Below, piece after piece: positions 55,047 through 63,296 of a stretch of DNA of 64,000 nucleotides. The DNA is from Simplicispira sp. 125 (GTDB lineage Bacteria > Pseudomonadota > Gammaproteobacteria > Burkholderiales > Burkholderiaceae_C), in NCBI RefSeq assembly GCF_003096555.1, contig NZ_QEKM01000001.1, positions 434,001 through 498,000 on the forward strand, given 5' to 3'. Every line of letters begins with the position of its first letter. Position 1 is the first letter of the stretch. The translations under genes and the position numbers were made by a program. Under the pieces are notes generated by a model. That model had not been told where the DNA came from. It saw nothing but the letters and a program-made list of their open reading frames with translations, and ran no database searches.

Positions 55047-55613
55047 TCAGGCGGCCATAACGCGCTGTGCCGGGGCGCGGTCTTTTGCCAGGCGCAGCAG
55101 GCGCCCGGTGCGGGCGGCAAACACACCGTTGAAGACGCCATAGACCAGTGCGATCTGCAGCGCGAAGCCACTATCGCGTGCCAGTGGCGGCTGCAATGCG
55201 AGCTCCACACCCACCGCCCACTTCACCAGAAAGATGCCGACGATGAGCAGCATAGGCCAGCCACTTCCCGGCAGCGCAAAGCGTTGGTGTGCGGCGTCGT
55301 AGTGGGTGCCTGCGGGCGGTGTACGGAACAGCCATAGTGAAAGCCCGGCCACCGCACAGGCCACAGCCAGCCAGGCGCCCAGCACGCCCGCCAGCTGCGG
55401 CGCTGCCCCAAATGCAGAGCCCAAGCCCCAGGCGGAAAAGACGGCCATGGCGATGGGCATCAACAGCACACGGCGCAGGCCGGCGCTGCGCGCGAAAAAC
55501 TGGCTGGCGCCCAGCCAGACCAGGGCGGCGAGCAGCAGCCACACCCAGGTGGGTGTGTGCTGGACGATGGTGATCAGCATGCGTGGCTGCTGCGTTGCAA
55601 GGGTCAAAAGCAT
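55047..55613 (-). CDS. DUF6622-like membrane protein
   Basis: A 188-residue protein with about five membrane helices, starting with the helix WVWLLLAALVWLGASQFFAR, and a central GTHYDAAHQRFALPGSGWPM segment followed by LVKWAVGVELALQPPLA. This matches a group of uncharacterised membrane proteins common in Proteobacteria (DUF6622 as I recall). AAAGG before the ATG supports the start at 55613; an internal ATG at 55580 is possible. First gene of the set leading to the kinase and regulator. Confidence 0.65.
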   Translation of the reverse strand: MLLTLATQQPRMLITIVQHTPTWVWLLLAALVWLGASQFFARSAGLRRVLLMPIAMAVFSAWGLGSAFGAAPQLAGVLGAWLAVACAVAGLSLWLFRTPPAGTHYDAAHQRFALPGSGWPMLLIVGIFLVKWAVGVELALQPPLARDSGFALQIALVYGVFNGVFAARTGRLLRLAKDRAPAQRVMAA

Positions 55614-55870
55614 GGCAAACCTTTCGAATGGAAGAGCGAAGGCCTGACTGTCGTCGCCAAAGCCGGGCTTGGCTATGCGGCTGCGACGAAATGCGGCTTT
55701 GGCACCGCCAGTTGCGCTGGGCGGCTCGCCAGTGGCGAGGTGCCGTTGCGGCCGTGGTGCTCCTCCATTGACTGCGGCGGCTGCAAATGCACCGGCGGGC
55801 GGCTTCGTCCGTGACGGAGAAGGGATAATCCACGTTTTTGATCCGGCTGTTCAAGCCAAAGGACGCGCGC

Positions 55871-56695
55871 GTGGATATTGTTTTGCTGGTCAAGGCCGCC
55901 ATCATGGGCGTGGTCGAGGGCCTGACCGAGTTTCTCCCCATCTCCTCCACGGGCCACCTCATCTTGGCGGGCGCACTGCTCGGTTTCGATGACGACAAGG
56001 CCAAGGTGTTCGACATTGCCATTCAGACCGGCGCCATCTTCGCCGTCATCCTGGTGTATTGGCAAAAGATTCGCGCCACCGTGGCCGCGTTGCCCAACTC
56101 GCGCCAGGCGCAGCGGTTTGCGCTCAATGTACTCATTGGTTTTTTGCCCGCCGTGGTGTTGGGCCTGGCGTTTGGCAAGGTCATTAAGGCGCACCTTTTC
56201 ACCCCGGTGGTGGTGGCCAGCACCTTCATTCTGGGCGGTTTCATCATTTTGTGGGCCGAGCGGCGCTCACCCGTAGCCACGCGGGTGACGTCGGTGGACG
56301 ACATGTCGCCGCTGGATGCGCTCAAGGTGGGCCTGGTGCAGTGCCTGGCCATGGTGCCGGGCACCAGCCGCAGCGGCGCCACCATCATTGGCGGCATGCT
56401 GCTGGGGCTCTCGCGCAAGGCGGCCACCGATTACTCGTTTTTTCTGGCCATGCCCACCTTGATCGGCGCGGGTGTCTACAGTCTGTACAAAGAGCGTGCG
56501 CTGCTGTCTATGGGGGATGCGCCGCTGTTTGCGGTTGGTTTGCTGTTTTCCTTTTTGAGTGCCTGGATCTGCGTGCGCTGGCTGTTGCGTTACATCAGCA
56601 GCCACAGTTTTGTGCCCTTTGCCTGGTACCGCATCGTGTTTGGGGTGCTTGTTCTTGTGACAGCGGGCATGGGCTGGGTGCGCTGGGAAGGCTGA
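55871..56695 (+). CDS. uppP: Undecaprenyl-diphosphatase
   Basis: A 274-residue inner-membrane phosphatase that recycles undecaprenyl diphosphate for peptidoglycan and polysaccharide export and gives bacitracin tolerance. The two active-site blocks are [19 protein letters not shown] near residues 13-31 and [19 protein letters not shown] near 160-178, including the Glu/Ser/His and Arg residues. The GTG at 55871 gives the canonical [13 protein letters not shown] start; a TTG at 55838 adds non-conserved residues. Single gene with its own upstream region. Confidence 0.94.
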   Translation: MDIVLLVKAAIMGVVEGLTEFLPISSTGHLILAGALLGFDDDKAKVFDIAIQTGAIFAVILVYWQKIRATVAALPNSRQAQRFALNVLIGFLPAVVLGLAFGKVIKAHLFTPVVVASTFILGGFIILWAERRSPVATRVTSVDDMSPLDALKVGLVQCLAMVPGTSRSGATIIGGMLLGLSRKAATDYSFFLAMPTLIGAGVYSLYKERALLSMGDAPLFAVGLLFSFLSAWICVRWLLRYISSHSFVPFAWYRIVFGVLVLVTAGMGWVRWEG

Positions 56696-56706
56696 TAATC
56701 GTTCGC

Positions 56707-57555
56707 ATGAATCTATTTGCATTTCACCCTGGGCGACCGCTTGCCGTTGCATTGCTGCTGGTGCTGCCCCTGGCTGCCATGGCCCAACTGCGGCCCGTGC
56801 CTGCCCAGGAGACTGAGAAGGGCTACACCTGGGCGCTGGGTGCCTATCTGGCCAACGGCCCCAGCTACCCGGGCAGCACTGAGCGCAGCACCGGTGTGCG
56901 CCCCGTCATTGGCCTGGAGGTGGGGCGCTACACCATCAGTTCGGGTGGCGGCGGTTCGCTGCTTGATTTTGACCTGGATGCCCGCGATTCCGGGCTGACC
57001 GCCCGCCTGTTTGAATGGGACCACTTTCGCCTGAGTGCCGGTCTGCGCCTCGATGGCGGCCGCAAGGGTGAGGGCGATCCCATCCTGAGCGGTCTGCCGG
57101 ATGTGGATCGCACTCTGCGCGGACGCCTGAGCGCCATTTATGAATTTCCAGGGCGCCTGTCGCTGCGCAGTACCCTGAACCAGGACTTGCTGGGCCATGG
57201 GGGCGGGGCCACGCTGCAGACGTCGGCACGCTACGAATTTCGCATCAGCGACCGTACCGAAATCTCGCTCGCGGCGGGCTTCACCATGGCGGATGCCACC
57301 TACATGCGCAGCTATATGGGCGTGCCGGTGGGCGCTGCCGGTGTGACCACCCCGCTGCCCGCGTACCGGCCTGGCAGCGGCATGCACAGCACCGACCTGG
57401 GGCTGGAAATCAAGACCGCCGTGGCGGGCCGCTGGGTGGTGTTTGGCGGCGTGCGTTACCAGCAACTGCGCGGCGACGCGCGGCGCAGTCCGCTGGCCGT
57501 CAAGCCCGACAGTTATGGGGTTTCGTTCGGGCTGGCCTACCGCTGCTGCCGCTGA
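56707..57555 (+). CDS. MipA/OmpV family outer-membrane protein
   Basis: A 282-residue protein with signal peptide (AVALLLVLPLAAMA then QLR), followed by a predicted beta-barrel. MipA/OmpV marks: GYTWALGAYLANGPSYPGST, RPVIGLEVGRYTISSGGG and FRLSAGLRLDGGRKGEGDPI then LSGLPDVDRTLRGRLSAIYE. Such proteins scaffold murein hydrolases or act as porin-like outer-membrane proteins. It starts 11 bp after uppP and may be co-transcribed. The end YRCCR, with two terminal cysteines, is unlike the usual terminal phenylalanine of outer-membrane barrels. Confidence 0.83.
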   Translation: MNLFAFHPGRPLAVALLLVLPLAAMAQLRPVPAQETEKGYTWALGAYLANGPSYPGSTERSTGVRPVIGLEVGRYTISSGGGGSLLDFDLDARDSGLTARLFEWDHFRLSAGLRLDGGRKGEGDPILSGLPDVDRTLRGRLSAIYEFPGRLSLRSTLNQDLLGHGGGATLQTSARYEFRISDRTEISLAAGFTMADATYMRSYMGVPVGAAGVTTPLPAYRPGSGMHSTDLGLEIKTAVAGRWVVFGGVRYQQLRGDARRSPLAVKPDSYGVSFGLAYRCCR

Positions 57556-57557
57556 CA

Positions 57558-57577
57558 GCGTTGCCGGTATTCAACGC
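57558..57577. terminator. Small hairpin between convergent genes
   Basis: GCGTTG-CCGGTATT-CAACGC between the MipA-like and diguanylate cyclase genes, which converge with a 15-bp gap. There is no T-run, so terminator function is uncertain. Confidence 0.3.
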
Positions 57578-59382
57578 GAAGCCAGCGCCAGGTCACCCCG
57601 GTTGCGCTGCACGCAGAACTTGCCGCGTTGTTTGCCCGCGTACATCGCGGCGTCGGCCAGCTTGAGCAGGCCCACAGCGTCCTGGCTGTCCTGCGGGGCC
57701 AGCGCGTAGCCGATCGTCAGCCCGACCTGCACTTGCTGCGCTCCCAGCGAGAATGGCACATGGAATGACTCCAGCAGCTTGTGCCCCAGGTCGTGTGCCT
57801 GCTGCGCACTGGTGATCTGGCTGACCATGATGACGAACTCGTCGCCGCCCAGGCGAGCCACCAGATCGTTCTGGCGCACCTGGCCCTGCAGCCGCTGGGC
57901 CACGGCTACCAGCAGCTCATCACCCGCATCATGGCCGTGCAAGTCGTTGACGGGCTTGAACCCATCCAGGTCCATCACGAAGACCGCCACCATGTGCTCG
58001 GTGCTGCAGTGCGCCAGGGCACTTGACAAGGCCAGGCCCAGGCCACGGCGGTTGGGCAGGCCGGTCAGGGGGTCTGTGTGTGCGAGTGAATGCAAGGTGT
58101 CGCGCTCGGCGCGGGCACTTTCAGCAGCGGTGCGCAGGGCTTTGGAGCGCAGGCCGAGCACGCGCATGAACAGCAGCATGTCGATCGTCGCGCCAAACTG
58201 GAAGGAGTGAAGAGTCCAGAAGTTCACCGGGACCCAGCCCCGGATGACGCCAATCACCGTGGCGGTGGTCGTAAAGTAAATCAACCAGGCCCATAGCAGC
58301 GTGCTCCCCACGGCGTCGCCCTGGCGCATGCGTGCCACCGCACCGGGAATGCCCATGAGCGCGGGCAACAGGCCCAGGATGCTGACGATGGCGGTCAATT
58401 TTCGAGTGTCGTACAGGTTCAGCGCAAAAGCTGCGGCCAGAGCGGCAGTGCATGCAGCGCCTACGCGCATGGCCCGCATGAGTCGGTTGCGTGGGTCGTC
58501 TGCGGCCAGTGCCTGGCCGAAGAACAGAAAGGAGCCACAGGTGGCCAGGAGGGCTGAGAGGCCACTGGCATGCTGTTCCATCCAGAGGTTGCTGCCCCAA
58601 AGGTACTGCGCACCCACACCGAAGAATTGCAGTGAAAAAAGCAGGCTTCCCGAAATCAGCACGGCGTACTGGATGAACAACACATCGCGCAGACTGATCC
58701 ACAGGGCCAGGCTGTAAGCCAGCAGGCACAGTGCCAGACCGGTGAGAACACCTTGCAGCATTTGCTCCTGCAACGCCTGGTGCAGCAATGCCGGGGGTTT
58801 GCTCAGGGTGATGGGCAAAATCATGGCGCCCTGGGCCTGCACGCGCAGCAGCAGTTCGTGCTGTGCGTCCGGCGCCAGGCTCAGCGCCACCGTAGGCACC
58901 CGGCTGGGCAGTGGGCGCAGCGCCGACCCAACGAGGTTGCCCAGAGCCGTTTGCTGGACGATGCGTCCGTCCCGTGCCAGAAACACATCGATGCGGTTGA
59001 GCGGAGCGTAATCGATAGACAGTATCCATTGCCCGTCCGACTGGGGCGCCAGAGCCAGCGGAACGCGCAGCCAGACGGCCTCGGGGCGCACGCCCAGGGT
59101 GCCCTGGGTGGTGGGCATGGGGACAAAATCGGTGTTTTGATCGAGCAGCTCCTGGGCCGTGAAGCGGCGCTCGGGGTCGGGCAACATGGCCAGAGCCGAC
59201 CACAGTGTGATGGATCGCGCGTTGTCGTCCAGCACCACAAGGGCCTGGTCCGCCCGGGCCCAGGGCGCTGTCAGCAGCAGCGCCAGCAGCACCCACAACA
59301 CGGCCATCCCCTGGATGCCCGCCCTGCACCGTGTACCTGCAGTCAAGAGCATCAGGCGCCGCAAGGCAAGAGAGCGGTTCAT
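57571..59382 (-). CDS. 7TMR-DISM sensor diguanylate cyclase
   Basis: A 603-residue inner-membrane enzyme with signal peptide/first helix (AVLWVLLALLLTAPWARA), a periplasmic 7TMR-DISM extracellular domain (about residues 45-190, including AVWLRVPLALAPQSDGQWIL), seven membrane helices (about 205-400) and a C-terminal GGDEF domain (from about 425). The catalytic motif is intact (RLGGDEFVIM) and an RxxD inhibitory site (RQND) lies five residues before GGDEF. It makes cyclic di-GMP in response to an extracytoplasmic signal. DPLTGLPNRRG marks the domain start. Confidence 0.92.
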   Translation of the reverse strand: MNRSLALRRLMLLTAGTRCRAGIQGMAVLWVLLALLLTAPWARADQALVVLDDNARSITLWSALAMLPDPERRFTAQELLDQNTDFVPMPTTQGTLGVRPEAVWLRVPLALAPQSDGQWILSIDYAPLNRIDVFLARDGRIVQQTALGNLVGSALRPLPSRVPTVALSLAPDAQHELLLRVQAQGAMILPITLSKPPALLHQALQEQMLQGVLTGLALCLLAYSLALWISLRDVLFIQYAVLISGSLLFSLQFFGVGAQYLWGSNLWMEQHASGLSALLATCGSFLFFGQALAADDPRNRLMRAMRVGAACTAALAAAFALNLYDTRKLTAIVSILGLLPALMGIPGAVARMRQGDAVGSTLLWAWLIYFTTTATVIGVIRGWVPVNFWTLHSFQFGATIDMLLFMRVLGLRSKALRTAAESARAERDTLHSLAHTDPLTGLPNRRGLGLALSSALAHCSTEHMVAVFVMDLDGFKPVNDLHGHDAGDELLVAVAQRLQGQVRQNDLVARLGGDEFVIMVSQITSAQQAHDLGHKLLESFHVPFSLGAQQVQVGLTIGYALAPQDSQDAVGLLKLADAAMYAGKQRGKFCVQRNRGDLALASR

Positions 59383-59497
59383 GGCGGGTAGGGCGAAGGT
59401 GTGCGGGTCGGGGTTGTGGCAGCGCCAAGGCGGCCAGTGTGAAAAAGTGTAAATTAAAAGCGAAACTCTGGCTGGGCGGCCCCTGCAGTGCAGCGGG

Positions 59498-60316
59498 TCA
59501 GTCCGAACCGTTCAGCGATGCCAGGTTGAGCAGCGAGGCCTCAATGGCGGCGGCAGTCATCTTCGGTTTTTCCATCGGAAAGAGGTGGCTGCCGTCGACC
59601 ATGGAAATACGCCCCTGGGTGATGCGCTGCACCAGTGCCATGCCCACCTGTTTCAGCTCGGCCGATGCGCGCCCGCCAATAAAGGCGGCCGGGCAGCGCA
59701 GCGGGTGCTTGCGCAGCAGGCCGCCCAGGTGGTGCGGCATGGTGTTGTAGATGGCCGTCTCCACGGCGCGGTCGAAGGCCAGCACGCGGCGGTCTTCTTC
59801 ATCGTAGAGGCCGTGGGTCACATAGTCGCGCAGCACCTGCGGGTCCCAGCGGACGAAGGCCTTTTTCTTGTGGAAATGCTCGAAGGCCTCCTCGGTGCTG
59901 GCCCAGCTGTTGCGGCGCAGGCGGCTCACTCGGCCGGGCGACACCGAACCCACCACCTGGGTGCGCTTGGCCATGCCCACCGTGGTGGCACGCCAGCCGC
60001 TGATCAGGGGCGAGTCAACCATTAGCACGCCGCGTGCCAGCTCGGGGTGCATGGCAGCGGCCATCACGCTCAGAATGCCTCCCAGCGAATGGCCCACGAG
60101 GTACACCGGTCCCCCCGAGGCGCGCACCTGCTCGGCGGCGAACTCGGCCAGCTGCTCCACCAGGTTGGGCCAGTTGTTGGTGACAGGAAAGCGCGGGTCG
60201 TGGCCAAAGCGGTCCACCGCGCTGACATCGAAACCGCGCTGGCGCAGGTGGTCAAAAAGTACGCTGTAGGTGCCCGAGGGAAAGCTGTTTCCGTGGGAGA
60301 AAACGATTTTTGTCAT
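59498..60316 (-). CDS. Alpha/beta hydrolase
   Basis: A 272-residue cytoplasmic serine hydrolase. Nucleophile Ser77 lies in VYLVGHSLGGIL; the oxyanion stretch is FSHGNSFPSG near residues 6-15; the catalytic histidine is probably in MVDGSHLFPMEKP near residues 241-253 and the acid near FIGGRASAE. The natural substrate (ester, lactone or amide) is unknown. It begins 24 bp after the Anbu-type gene on the same strand, so the two are likely co-transcribed. Confidence 0.85.
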   Translation of the reverse strand: MTKIVFSHGNSFPSGTYSVLFDHLRQRGFDVSAVDRFGHDPRFPVTNNWPNLVEQLAEFAAEQVRASGGPVYLVGHSLGGILSVMAAAMHPELARGVLMVDSPLISGWRATTVGMAKRTQVVGSVSPGRVSRLRRNSWASTEEAFEHFHKKKAFVRWDPQVLRDYVTHGLYDEEDRRVLAFDRAVETAIYNTMPHHLGGLLRKHPLRCPAAFIGGRASAELKQVGMALVQRITQGRISMVDGSHLFPMEKPKMTAAAIEASLLNLASLNGSD

Positions 60317-60340
60317 ACCTTGTGAATGCAGGGGCCGCGC

Positions 60341-61168
60341 TCAGATGAGCTTGTCGCGCGGCGTAGTGATTTTTTTGAGTGGCTTGCAGCGCACCGGAGC
60401 CACCAAAATGGGCACCTCGGTCGCCTCGCCGCCCCAGTTGGGGCTTTCGATGCTGTCGAACACCTGGCGCAGCTTTTCGCCCCAGCTGTCGTGCAGCATG
60501 CGGAAGTAGGGGTTGTCCTCGGTGATGCAGACGATCTTGTCGGAGCAAAAGCGGTCCGCTTCGTACAGCACCAGGTCCAGCGGCAGGCCCACCGATAGAT
60601 TGGATTTGAGCGTGCTGTCCATCGACACCAGCGCGCACTTGGCCGCATCGTCCAGCGGCGTTTCAGGCGTGAGCACGCGGTCGAGCACGGGTTTGCCGTA
60701 CTTCGATTCGCCCACCTGGAAATACGGCGTCTCGGACGTGGCCTCGATGAAATTGCCGGCCGAATACACCTGGAACAGGCGCATGCCCTCGCCCTGGATT
60801 TGCCCGCCGAGCACCAGCGAAACGTTGAAATCCACCCCCGAGCGCTTGAGCGAGGCGCCGTCGCGCTCGTGCACATGGCGCACCGCTGCGCCCAGCACGC
60901 GCGCGGCGTCGAACATGCTGCGCGCGTTCCAGATGGTGATGGGCTCGCCGTCCACCTCGTCCTTGATCTGCGTGGTTTGCAGAATCTCGCGCACCGACTG
61001 CGAAATGCTCAGGTTGCCCGCCGACAGCAGCACCATGAAGCGCTCGCCCGCTTTCTCGTACACCATCATCTTGCGGAACGAGCTGATCTGGTCGAGCCCG
61101 GCATTGGTGCGCGAATCGGACAGGAAAACCAGCCCGGCGTTGAGTTTGATGGCGACGCAATACGTCAT
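60341..61168 (-). CDS. Anbu-type proteasome homologue (20S beta-like peptidase)
   Basis: A 275-residue Ntn-hydrolase of the Anbu/bacterial proteasome-related family. Thr2 (MTYCVAIKL) would be the catalytic nucleophile after methionine removal, and GLVFLSDSRTNAGLDQISSF near residues 13-32 holds the conserved Asp and Lys/Arg partners; LLSAGNLSISQSVREIL and MSVDSTLKSNLSVG-type block (here VSMDSTLKSNLSVGLPLDLV) also match. It probably self-assembles into a ring-shaped protease. The usual partners (DUF403 alpha-E, ATP-grasp, transglutaminase genes) are not next to it here; only an alpha/beta hydrolase follows. Confidence 0.9.
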   Translation of the reverse strand: MTYCVAIKLNAGLVFLSDSRTNAGLDQISSFRKMMVYEKAGERFMVLLSAGNLSISQSVREILQTTQIKDEVDGEPITIWNARSMFDAARVLGAAVRHVHERDGASLKRSGVDFNVSLVLGGQIQGEGMRLFQVYSAGNFIEATSETPYFQVGESKYGKPVLDRVLTPETPLDDAAKCALVSMDSTLKSNLSVGLPLDLVLYEADRFCSDKIVCITEDNPYFRMLHDSWGEKLRQVFDSIESPNWGGEATEVPILVAPVRCKPLKKITTPRDKLI

Positions 61169-61259
61169 GGGGAAATGCGTGAAAGAGGAAAAACCCTGAG
61201 TGTAGTGCTGCGCCAGAACAAGCCTGCACTGATTCCGTTTTACGGAAGGTTGGTATAAA

Positions 61260-61303
61260 AATAATAGCTGCTAACGCTTATCCAGTAAGCGCCAGAGGTT
61301 TAT
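61260..61303 (+). repeat. Dispersed palindromic repeat, copy J
   Basis: AATAATAGCTGCTAACGCTT then ATCCAGTAAGCGCCAGAGGT. It lies between the Anbu gene and the methyltransferase remnant and borders the remnant's 3' end. Confidence 0.8.
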
Positions 61304-61308
61304 TTCAT

Positions 61309-62530
61309 TCAAAATTCCCAGAACGCCTCGATCAGCTCGCCCTGCGCATCCAGCAGCCACCACTCGATCACCACATCGCGCTGGCCCACACCCAGAATGC
61401 CGAGCTGCCCGCGCGGCGCGGGCAGCGCCACAGGTGGTCGCCCGGTTGGGCCAGGGCCTGCACCTTGGCGCGCACGGCGGCGGGCACCTCGGGGCTGTGC
61501 CCCAGTCCAGCAGCGCATCGCGGCATTCGATGTGTTCCAGGGTGTCGAGCACGGGGTTGGTCTTGAACTCGTAGCCGTGCGCCAGGCGCCATTGCAGCTC
61601 GCCGATCCATACCGTGACGCGGGCGAGTTCGGCGGCGTATTCGTTCAGTTCGATGCCCAGCACGTTGTGCGGGCCGGTCACCAGGTCGGCCTCACGGTCC
61701 AGGCCCAGTTCGGCGGCCTGCAGGTGGCTGTGGTGCTCCACATCTTTGAGGCACTTGAGGGCCAGGAACAGGAAGTTGCCGCTGCCGCAGGCCGGGTCGA
61801 GGGCACGGTAGTTTTTGAGTTCGTCGAGCCAGGTGACGAACAGTGCATGCGCTGCGCGGTAGTGCTTGTCGCTTTTTTTGGTGATTTTGGCTGCAAGCTC
61901 TTTTAGATTAAGCGCTACTAGCTCCTATTTTTGTAGCAATGGGCAGCGGATAACGGGGTCGATCAGGCGCTCAATGGTGGCCGGGTTGGTGTAGTGGGCG
62001 CCGAGCTGGCTGCGCTTGGCGGGGTCGAGCCCGCGCTCGAACAGGGTGCCAAAGATGGAGACGTCGATGGCGCTCCAGTCCAGGTCGGGTGCCGAGAGGG
62101 CGGGCACCGCGATGGCCTGGAACAGGCCGCCGTTGAACCAGGGAATGTCGTCCACGCCATACAGGCCGCCGGTCTGCATGGTGGTGAAAAGCTGCGTGAG
62201 GCCTTGGGTGAGTCGCTCGGGGGTGATTTGTTTGTGGGCTACCAGCCGCTCGAACATGCGGCCCGGCAGCAGTCCCACGTCTTCGGCAAAGAAGCAGAAC
62301 AGGCATTGCGTGAGGAAGTGCGCCTCCTGGTTGGCACGCTGCTGGCGGGCGGCGGCGGTTTCTCCGTCCGTGGCGCCGCGCTGGCGCAGGTTTTCGGCCA
62401 GGGCGGCAAAGCTTTGGGCGGCGGCTTCGGTGATGTCGCGGCTGGTCTGGCGTGGCTTGAAGCTGCCCGGCGCTGTCCAGATGCGGCGCAGCAGGGCGAG
62501 CTTGTCGGGCTGGTCTTCGGCCACATGGGG
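61309..62530 (-). pseudogene. Remnant of a type IIL-like DNA methyltransferase
   Basis: Reading the minus strand, sequence from about 62525 encodes DKLALLRRIWTAPGSFKPRQ, FLTQCLFCFFAEDVGLLPGR and ERGLDPAKRSQLGAHYTNPA, matching the N-terminal half of class I SAM-dependent DNA methyltransferases of the MmeI/type IIL group. An in-frame TAG at 61925-61927, brought in with repeat copy K, interrupts the frame. The same frame then continues with the SAM motif LDPACGSGNFLFLAL and GIELNEYAAELARVTVWIGE to about 61502. After that the frame is lost and an unrelated tail (VVIEWWLLDAQGELIEAFWE) follows in another frame. The N-terminus, the NPPF motif and the specificity domain are missing. A full-length enzyme would be about 900-1000 residues, so this is non-functional. 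Confidence 0.82.
61893..61937 (-). repeat. Dispersed palindromic repeat, copy K (inside pseudogene)
   Basis: GCAAGCTCTTTTAGATTAAG then CGCTACTAGCTCCTATTTTT. The TAAGCGCTA core and the AGCT-rich shoulders match the family. It sits in frame within the methyltransferase remnant and carries the TAG that breaks it. Confidence 0.65.
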
Positions 62531-62543
62531 GCACCGTGGGTGG

Positions 62544-62855
62544 TCAGTAGCCGTGCAGGGCGTAGTCGAGTGCGTCCCAGATGGCCTGGGCATCCTGACC
62601 GAGATTGGCCAGTGGGCTGCAGAGTTCGCCAGGTTCAAAGGAACCGATGGCCAAAGTCTCCAGCACGAAAGCTTGCCCTGCCACTTCCAGCATGGGGTTC
62701 AGCACGGTGGCGTGTTGTGGGGTGTCCAGGGGGGCGAGTGGAACGGCCATGACGGCTACAGGGCGCTTGAGGAAATGGCTTTGCACTTGCACCACGTAGG
62801 GGTGGGTGGCGCGCAATTCCTCCAACGGGTGCGGGTAAACGTCAAACTGCGCCAT
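62544..62855 (-). CDS. ccdB: CcdB-family toxin
   Basis: A 103-residue protein with the CcdB pattern: start MAQFDVYPHP, PYVVQVQSHFLKRPVAVMAV (second and third strands), then ATVLNPMLEVAGQAFVLETL and the C-terminal helix AQAIWDALDYALHGY. In E. coli CcdB the last three residues (Trp-Gly-Ile) bind GyrA; here they are His-Gly-Tyr, keeping the glycine. It would poison DNA gyrase when unopposed. The ATG at 62855 overlaps the antitoxin gene by 14 bp, the usual antitoxin-first order. The length is right for the family. Confidence 0.88.
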   Translation of the reverse strand: MAQFDVYPHPLEELRATHPYVVQVQSHFLKRPVAVMAVPLAPLDTPQHATVLNPMLEVAGQAFVLETLAIGSFEPGELCSPLANLGQDAQAIWDALDYALHGY

Positions 62856-63243
62856 CGATCGCCACTGCCTGCTGCGCTTTGGCCTTGCGCCACTCGTGAA
62901 TGCGGCGCGCCATGGAGCCAATGTTGGCCATGCGCTGGTTCATGGCCTCAATGGCTTCCTTGTTGTCTTCTTCCCATTGGGTGCGTGCTGCTTCCCTTTC
63001 AGCCGGGCTGCGTGCAGCGGCTGCGGCACGGCGGGCCAGGCGTTCGGGGGTGAGCCGGCCGTCTGCAGTGCCCGCCGCTGCTGCGTAGCGGGCGGGCTCT
63101 TCCTGTGCGGGGAGGGGCGCGGGCACTACTTTGACCGGCATCAGGGTGATGGTGCCGTCGGGTGCTGTTTGCACCTCGAACAACTGCCCGGCGTACTTCT
63201 TGCCCAGCGATATCTGGCCGCTGGCCCCGACTTCCTTGAGCAT
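62842..63243 (-). CDS. Composite antitoxin: AbrB-like N-terminus, CcdA-like C-terminus
   Basis: A 133-residue antitoxin partner of the CcdB toxin. The C-terminal part (residues about 90-120) reads W-EEDN-KEAIEAMN-QRM and ends in HEWRK, matching the toxin-neutralising tail of CcdA (W-x-EN-x-EAI-x-A-x-N). The N-terminal part (about 1-40, ISLGKKYAGQLFEVQTAPDG) looks like a SpoVT/AbrB-type DNA-binding fold instead of the usual ribbon-helix-helix of about 40 residues. An Ala/Arg-rich linker joins them. AAGGAG lies 7 bp before the ATG at 63243. CcdA is normally about 72-80 residues, so this one is nearly twice as long. The domain reading rests on pattern recognition. Confidence 0.75.
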   Translation of the reverse strand: MLKEVGASGQISLGKKYAGQLFEVQTAPDGTITLMPVKVVPAPLPAQEEPARYAAAAGTADGRLTPERLARRAAAAARSPAEREAARTQWEEDNKEAIEAMNQRMANIGSMARRIHEWRKAKAQQAVAIDGAV

Positions 63244-63262
63244 GGCGTGCTCCTTCAAATAA

Positions 63263-63287
63263 TTTCATGCCATCATGCGGCATGAAA
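63263..63287. promoter_or_regulatory. 25-bp palindrome upstream of the toxin-antitoxin operon
   Basis: TTTCATGCC-ATCATGC-GGCATGAAA: a perfect 9-base dyad with a 7-base centre, located 20-44 bp before the antitoxin start and just after the mutS stop (both minus strand). It is well placed to be the autoregulatory operator of the antitoxin; as RNA it could also act as the mutS terminator, though no T-run follows. Confidence 0.55.
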
Positions 63288-63296
63288 AAGGGCGGG

